Both the position numbers and the translations under genes were made by a program. A DNA stretch of 5,665 nt from Phycisphaerae bacterium. Lineage in GTDB: Bacteria > Planctomycetota > Phycisphaerae > UBA1845 > Fen-1342. The notes beneath the pieces are model-generated. The model saw only the letters and a program-made list of their open reading frames with translations. It was not told the origin of the DNA and ran no database searches. The stretch's first letter is position 1. Each line of letters begins with the position of its first letter. The stretch is taken from positions 1 through 5,665 of the forward strand of contig JALSRY010000024.1 of NCBI GenBank assembly GCA_026984555.1. The letters are read 5' to 3'. Positions 1 through 5,665 of the stretch are shown piece after piece.

Positions 1-275
1 TGCAGGCGATGCAGGAACGTCTCAAGGAAGCCCGGTATATCGGCGAAGCGGGCGGAGGGCAGGTTCGCGCAACGGTGGACGGGCGTGGCGAGTTGCGGCA
101 GGTCAAGCTCGACCCGGAGGTGGTGCAAGCGGGGGATGTCGAGCTGCTCGAAGACCTCATCTGCGCGGCCGTCAACCAGGCGGTGGTGTTGAGCCGCGAG
201 GGGGTTCAGAAAGAGATGCAGGCCGCCACCGGGGGGCTCGACCTCAGCGGCATGATGGACATGTTCGGCAAGTAG
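1..275 (+). CDS. YbaB/EbfC family nucleoid-associated protein, 3' part (5' end outside window)
   Basis: This is a small DNA-binding protein of the YbaB/EbfC family. Such proteins form dimers that bind DNA and help organise the nucleoid, and their genes usually sit just upstream of recR. About 90 residues are visible. They include the family core: a helix with MQERLKEA, a strand region with GEAGGGQVRATVDGRGE, then KLDPEVV and LLEDLICAAVNQAV, where the family's LEDL..AA.N.A signature is clear. The C terminus is a glycine/methionine-rich tail ending DMFGK before TAG. The frame stays open to the window edge (codons CAG GCG precede the ATG at 9). Full-length members are roughly 100-115 residues and have an N-terminal helix before this point, so the true start lies outside and the ATG at 9 is probably internal. 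recR follows 91 nt downstream on the same strand. Confidence 0.9.
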   Translation, partial: QAMQERLKEARYIGEAGGGQVRATVDGRGELRQVKLDPEVVQAGDVELLEDLICAAVNQAVVLSREGVQKEMQAATGGLDLSGMMDMFGK

Positions 276-335
276 GCTGTTGTTCGGCGCTGCTGGTTTG
301 TGCGCCCGTCACGCACGTTTTGCGACCGGGGCATT

Positions 336-353
336 GCGAGCGGCGCCGCTCGC
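336..353. repeat. Perfect 18-bp palindrome in the ybaB-recR gap
   Basis: The two 9-nt arms (GCGAGCGGC and its reverse complement) abut exactly. In RNA this can fold into a 7-bp GC stem with a GCGC tetraloop, extended at its base by a wobble pair and an A-T pair (334-355). It ends just before the recR ribosome binding site at 357-360. No T-run follows, so it is not a standard intrinsic terminator. It could be a protein-binding dyad, an RNA hairpin acting on recR translation or mRNA stability, or chance in GC-rich DNA. Confidence 0.5.
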
Positions 354-366
354 GACGAGGCTCTGC

Positions 367-972
367 ATGAGCGACGTACCGCTTACCGGGCCACTCCAGC
401 GTCTGATCGACGCGCTTACCCGCTTGCCGGGGGTGGGGGCGCGTTCGGCGGAGCGCATCGCGTTTCACCTGCTCAAGGCGGATCGGGCGGAGGCGTTTGC
501 ACTGGCGGAGGCGGTGCGTGACATCAAGGAAAAGGTGCGGCCGTGCAAGCGGTGTTTCAACCTCGCGGAGGGAGAGCTGTGTCACATTTGTGCTGATCCG
601 CGCCGTGACCGCTCGCAGATCGTCGTCGTCGAGCAGCCCAAGGATCTGATCACGCTCGAAGCGACCGGACTGATCACGGGGGTCTACCACGTGTTGATGG
701 GGCGTATCGCCCCGACCGAGGGTATCGAACCGGACGCACTGACGATCGGTGCGTTGGTCGAACGATGCCGCGACGAGGCGGTACGCGAGGTTGTGCTGGC
801 TACCAATCCGACCGCCGAAGGGGATACGACGGCGTTGCACATCGCCAACGTGCTGGAGGGGACGGGGGTGCGCGTCACGCGGCTGGCTCGGGGGCTTCCG
901 CCGGGGGCGCACATCGAGTACGCCAATCGCACGATGCTGGAAGAGGCCCTGCGCGGGCGGCGCGACCTGTAA
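367..972 (+). CDS. recR: Recombination mediator protein RecR
   Basis: RecR works with RecO (and RecF) to load RecA onto SSB-coated single-stranded DNA at gaps, in the cytoplasm. The 201-residue length matches the family (about 200). Domains in order: an N-terminal helix-hairpin-helix (residues about 10-35, LPGVGARSAERIAFHLL); a C4 zinc motif with C60, C63, C72 and C75 (C-x2-C-x8-C-x2-C); a Toprim domain (about 82-176) with the conserved acidic E89 in VVVEQPKDL and the NPTAEGD.T segment at 147-154; and the C-terminal LARGLPPG...EYAN...L..AL.GRR block. The ATG at 367 is chosen because GAGG at 357-360 lies 6 nt upstream and the length then fits. The frame opens further upstream to a TTG at 280, but that would add 29 residues not expected in RecR. 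The gene is probably co-transcribed with the ybaB-like gene, and it converges with the DUF58 gene downstream. Confidence 0.96.
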   Translation: MSDVPLTGPLQRLIDALTRLPGVGARSAERIAFHLLKADRAEAFALAEAVRDIKEKVRPCKRCFNLAEGELCHICADPRRDRSQIVVVEQPKDLITLEATGLITGVYHVLMGRIAPTEGIEPDALTIGALVERCRDEAVREVVLATNPTAEGDTTALHIANVLEGTGVRVTRLARGLPPGAHIEYANRTMLEEALRGRRDL

Positions 973-994
973 GGGGAGCGTGGTGCGGCCTTGA

Positions 995-1016
995 AACGCC
1001 GCCGCGCGGCGGGGTT
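995..1016. terminator. Putative bidirectional terminator between recR and the DUF58 gene
   Basis: A GC-rich hairpin sits in the 60-nt convergent gap. The core is a perfect 14-bp palindrome at 999-1012 (CCGCC/GGCGG stem, GCGC loop). It is extended past one G-G mismatch by AAC/GTT at 995-997 and 1014-1016. The minus-strand transcript leaves the stem into GTTTC and the plus-strand one into GTTGG, so U-tracts are very short and termination may be weak. Position between convergent stops is the main support. Confidence 0.45.
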
Positions 1017-1032
1017 GGGCGGTCGGGGGAAG

Positions 1033-1950
1033 TCAGCGTCGCCGGCTGCGTTGTGTGAGGAACTCGACCAGCGCTTTGTCGAATCGCATCGAGGTGTCGA
1101 GTGGCACATAGTCGCCTTTCAGTGCGGCGACACGGTCTTCGAGCTGGGAGCGCCACGTCGCCACCGCCTCCCGGTAGCGTGTCCGTACCCCTTCGGCAGA
1201 GACCTCGAGCGTGGCGTGCGTCTCGGGGTCTTCGAGTCGCAACGCTCCTTCGAACGGGAATCGCACCTCGGCCTGGTCGAGAATGTGCATGACGATCAGG
1301 TCGTGTCCGCGGAAGCGGGCGTGGTGGAGCGCCTGGAGGGTCGCGTCGGTATCCGCCAGCAGGTCGCTGAGGACGACGATCACGCCGCGATGCACGATCC
1401 GTCGCAGTGCGTCGTGGATACCCGCTGCGAGGCCGGTGGTTCCGGCGGGTTTGATGGACGCGAGCACGGTGAGAAGCTGAACGAGATCGGCCCGGCGGGA
1501 GCGGGGCGGCAGCAGGCGTTCCAGCCTCCCGCCGATCACGCCCAGGCCGACGGCGTCTTGTTGGCGCGTCACGAGGTAGCCCAGGGCGGCCGCCAGGTGA
1601 ATTGCGTATTCGAGCTTGGTGGGATAGTTCCGCTCGGTGTCCGCGGCGCGAACGCCGACCGGTCCCATGCTTGCCGACGTATCGACGAGCAGATGGCAAT
1701 CGAGATGGGTTTCGGCCTGGTACTTGCGCACGTATACGCGATCCGTGCGGGCGTACACGTTCCAGTCGATCGTGCGTAGATCATCCCCGGCGACGTACTT
1801 GCGGTGTTCGCTGAACTCGGTGCTCAGCCCCTGGAAAGGGGATCGGTGGAGACCGGCGATAAACCCCTCGACGATGAAGCGGGCCCGCAGGTCGAGCCGG
1901 CTGACCCGCCGGATCACTTCCGGGTCGAGGTATTGGGCCAGCGAGGTCAC
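1033..1950 (-). CDS. DUF58 domain-containing protein (von Willebrand A-like)
   Basis: A 305-residue DUF58 protein. The family signature is clear: the EFSEHRKYVAGDDLRTIDWN segment at 45-64, then YARTDRVYVRKY, followed by a von Willebrand A-like fold. That fold carries a MIDAS-type metal motif D90-T-S92-A-S94, a candidate TT at 171-172, and D196 in VVLSDLLAD. No signal peptide or membrane helix is visible, so it is probably cytosolic. DUF58 proteins are usually encoded beside a MoxR AAA+ ATPase and membrane vWA proteins and are thought to be involved in complex assembly, but the exact role is not established. No MoxR gene is in this window. It is the last gene of the minus-strand operon, starting 14 nt after the yajC stop. 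The start is GTG with only a weak GGG upstream, so it probably depends on coupling to yajC. Confidence 0.9.
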   Translation of the reverse strand: MTSLAQYLDPEVIRRVSRLDLRARFIVEGFIAGLHRSPFQGLSTEFSEHRKYVAGDDLRTIDWNVYARTDRVYVRKYQAETHLDCHLLVDTSASMGPVGVRAADTERNYPTKLEYAIHLAAALGYLVTRQQDAVGLGVIGGRLERLLPPRSRRADLVQLLTVLASIKPAGTTGLAAGIHDALRRIVHRGVIVVLSDLLADTDATLQALHHARFRGHDLIVMHILDQAEVRFPFEGALRLEDPETHATLEVSAEGVRTRYREAVATWRSQLEDRVAALKGDYVPLDTSMRFDKALVEFLTQRSRRR

Positions 1951-1964
1951 CGCCGCACCCGAGG

Positions 1965-4793
<2,829 letters not shown>

Positions 4794-4840
4794 CGGCTCT
4801 ATTCTCCAGTTTGGTCGCACAGACATACCCCAAGCGCCGT

Positions 4841-4906
4841 GCGGTCGGGCTTCGTTTCTCCGGGCCCAGACCGCATCCGTACTCGGGTAAGACCCGAATC
4901 TGGGGC
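4841..4906 (-). promoter_or_regulatory. Structured 5' leader of the TPR-alphaCTD/tgt operon
   Basis: Between the predicted promoter and the start codon, the minus-strand RNA can form three stems. An inner hairpin pairs TCGGGT (4883-4888) with ACCCGA (4892-4897) around a 3-nt loop. Stem A pairs 4865-4870 with 4899-4904 and encloses it. Stem B pairs 4841-4850 with 4864-4874, 10 GC-rich pairs with a single bulged base at 4868 and a 13-nt loop. A and B use the same bases (4865-4870), so they exclude each other. No U-run follows stem B, so it is not an intrinsic terminator, and no known riboswitch consensus, including preQ1, was recognised. Regulatory function is inference. Confidence 0.35.
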
Positions 4907-4913
4907 TGGCGAC

Positions 4914-4941
4914 ATGATACCGTCACCGCAAAGCCGGACAA
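4914..4941 (-). promoter_or_regulatory. Candidate sigma70-type promoter for the TPR-alphaCTD/tgt/yajC/DUF58 operon
   Basis: On the minus strand, TTGTCC (4936-4941, 4 of 6 to TTGACA) is followed 16 bp later by TATCAT (4914-4919, 5 of 6 to TATAAT). Transcription would start near 4907, giving a leader of about 114 nt before the ATG at 4793. It is the best-matching pair I found in the 277-nt gap and no other gene lies between it and the operon. Consensus use in this phylum is less certain than in E. coli. Confidence 0.45.
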
Positions 4942-5070
4942 GCCCCCGGGCCTGGCCGATCCGGGGCGAGCACTCAGCGGTGGACGGGTTCGCGGCGCGC
5001 GGATGCCCGTCGCACCCGGCGGATCACGCACGGGCACGACGGGCTTGGGCGTTGTCTGGCGGAGGAACGA

Positions 5071-5511
5071 TCAGGCCAGCCACGCGTTGAGCATCCAGAG
5101 CGTCTTCTCTTGCTCGTCGCGGATCCCGTCGAGCAGGTTCGCGGTGCCGCGGTCGCCGACGCGTTCGGCGGCCGCGATGGTCTCGGTAGCGCCCGCCAGG
5201 ATGTGTTCGAGGTCGCCGACGAGCGTCTTGACCATGTCCTTGGGGGTCGTGGTCCCGGCAAACTCCTTGATCCGCGCGTGCTCGAGGATCTCGGCGAGCG
5301 TTGCCAGCGGTTTGCCGCCGATGGTCAGGACGCGTTCGGCGATGTCATCGACATGCTCGGCCCAAGCGTTGTACAAACCCTCGAACCGGGCGTGGAGGAC
5401 GAAGAATTCGCGGCCGGTGACGAGCCAGTGCATGGCGCGGAGCTTCTGGTAGAGGACGGAGGCGTCGGCGAGCAGGTTGTTGAGCGATTGAATCACGTTT
5501 TCGTTCCGCAT
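5071..5511 (-). CDS. dps: Dps family ferritin-like DNA protection protein
   Basis: Dps proteins form 12-subunit shells that oxidise Fe(II), usually with hydrogen peroxide, and store the iron, protecting DNA and the cell during stress or starvation. The 146-residue product has the family four-helix pattern and the signature from MHW (27-29) through FFVLHARFE to AERVLTIGGKPLATL. The inter-subunit ferroxidase residues are H28, H40, D55 and E59, with the same spacing as H31, H43, D58 and E62 of the Listeria protein; W29 is also present. There is no long lysine-rich N-terminal tail, so direct DNA binding through such a tail is unlikely. The ATG at 5509-5511 is chosen for the GGGAG at 5519-5523, 7 nt upstream; an in-frame ATG at 5610 would add 33 residues unlike the family. 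The gene appears monocistronic. Confidence 0.95.
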   Translation of the reverse strand: MRNENVIQSLNNLLADASVLYQKLRAMHWLVTGREFFVLHARFEGLYNAWAEHVDDIAERVLTIGGKPLATLAEILEHARIKEFAGTTTPKDMVKTLVGDLEHILAGATETIAAAERVGDRGTANLLDGIRDEQEKTLWMLNAWLA

Positions 5512-5571
5512 GTTTTTTCTCCCGTGTGGCGTCATGGTTGAATCATCAATGCCGTTGTTGCCACATAATAG

Positions 5572-5588
5572 AGCATGTAGCGTGCCAA
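5572..5588 (-). promoter_or_regulatory. Candidate sigma54 (-24/-12) promoter of dps
   Basis: The minus strand reads TTGGCACGCTACATGCT, against the sigma54 consensus YTGGCACGRNNNTTGCW. The -24 half (TTGGCACG) is perfect, the GG and GC pairs are exactly 10 nt apart, and the mismatches are one R position and one T in the -12 half. Transcription would begin near 5561, about 50 nt before the ATG. A competing sigma70 -10 (TATTAT at 5565-5570) overlaps just downstream but lacks a good -35. Single matches of this quality can occur by chance. Confidence 0.4.
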
Positions 5589-5592
5589 AGTG

Positions 5593-5633
5593 GTTGATGT
5601 TCCATAACATGCTTATGGCGTTGATGTTATGGA
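5593..5633. promoter_or_regulatory. Repeat cluster upstream of dps (putative operator or activator site)
   Basis: Several repeats overlap here. TCCATAACAT (5601-5610) and its exact reverse complement (5624-5633) form a 10-bp inverted repeat with a 13-nt spacer. CCATAA (5602-5607) and TTATGG (5613-5618) form a tighter dyad with a 5-nt spacer, and TTATGG recurs at 5627-5632. GTTGATGTT occurs directly repeated at 5593-5601 and 5620-5628. The cluster lies just upstream of the sigma54-like element, about 30-75 bp before the expected transcript start. It does not match the Fur or PerR box consensus as I know them. Confidence 0.45.
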
Positions 5634-5665
5634 TATAGTGGCATACTGGCTGGGCGACGGTAAGC

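Noticed and set aside
280..366. N-terminal extension of RecR from a TTG at 280
   Set aside because: It adds 29 residues with no RecR similarity. The ATG at 367 has a GAGG site 6 nt upstream and gives the standard 201-residue length.
4794..4826. Upstream ATG at 4826 for the TPR-alphaCTD protein
   Set aside because: It would add 11 residues and has only a G-run immediately before it, while the ATG at 4793 has GGAG at a workable 10-nt spacing. Mass spectrometry could still show otherwise.
4841..4906. preQ1 riboswitch ahead of the tgt operon
   Set aside because: The gene context invited it, but I see no preQ1-I style short hairpin followed by an A-rich tail, nor a recognisable preQ1-II pattern.
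5005..5044. 8-bp inverted repeat GCCCGTCG/CGACGGGC as a dps terminator
   Set aside because: It starts 27 nt past the dps stop, but the 24-nt loop is long and no T-run follows on the minus strand. It is too weak to call a terminator in DNA of this GC content.
5512..5610. 33-residue N-terminal extension of Dps from an ATG at 5610
   Set aside because: It would place the promoter-like element and ribosome binding site inside coding sequence, and the added residues do not resemble the basic tail of DNA-binding Dps proteins.

Overview
This is a GC-rich bacterial chromosomal window with compact housekeeping genes and no mobile elements, CRISPR, rRNA or tRNA. The best lineage hint is the gene at 3459-4793, a TPR protein ending in two RNA-polymerase alpha-subunit C-terminal domains (alphaCTD). 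From memory, that architecture occurs in Planctomycetota. With the high GC I infer a planctomycete or relative, at moderate confidence and without any database check.

Layout. (1) Plus strand, 1-972: the 3' end of a YbaB/EbfC nucleoid-associated protein gene, then recR. This is the conserved ybaB-recR recombination-repair pair, here separated by a 91-nt gap that holds a perfect 18-bp palindrome. (2) 973-1032: a short convergent intergenic region with a strong GC hairpin, probably a bidirectional terminator. (3) Minus strand, 4793 down to 1033: a tight four-gene run, TPR-alphaCTD-alphaCTD protein > tgt > yajC > DUF58 protein. The gaps are 4 nt, a 4-nt ATGA overlap and 14 nt, so co-transcription and translational coupling are likely. 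A sigma70-type promoter (about 4914-4941) and a structured leader of about 110 nt precede it. (4) 4794-5070: the largest gene-free stretch (277 nt), holding that promoter and leader. (5) Minus strand, 5511-5071: a Dps-family ferritin-like gene. Its AT-richer upstream region has a sigma54-like -24/-12 element and, further upstream, a cluster of inverted and direct repeats that looks like an operator or activator site.

Functionally the window joins DNA repair (RecR, YbaB), tRNA modification (Tgt), protein export (YajC), a DUF58 von Willebrand-type protein and oxidative or iron stress protection (Dps). The least ordinary items are the TPR/tandem-alphaCTD fusion at the head of a tgt-yajC operon, the dps control region and the operon's leader RNA with two mutually exclusive stems. 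Everything else reads as ordinary core genome.
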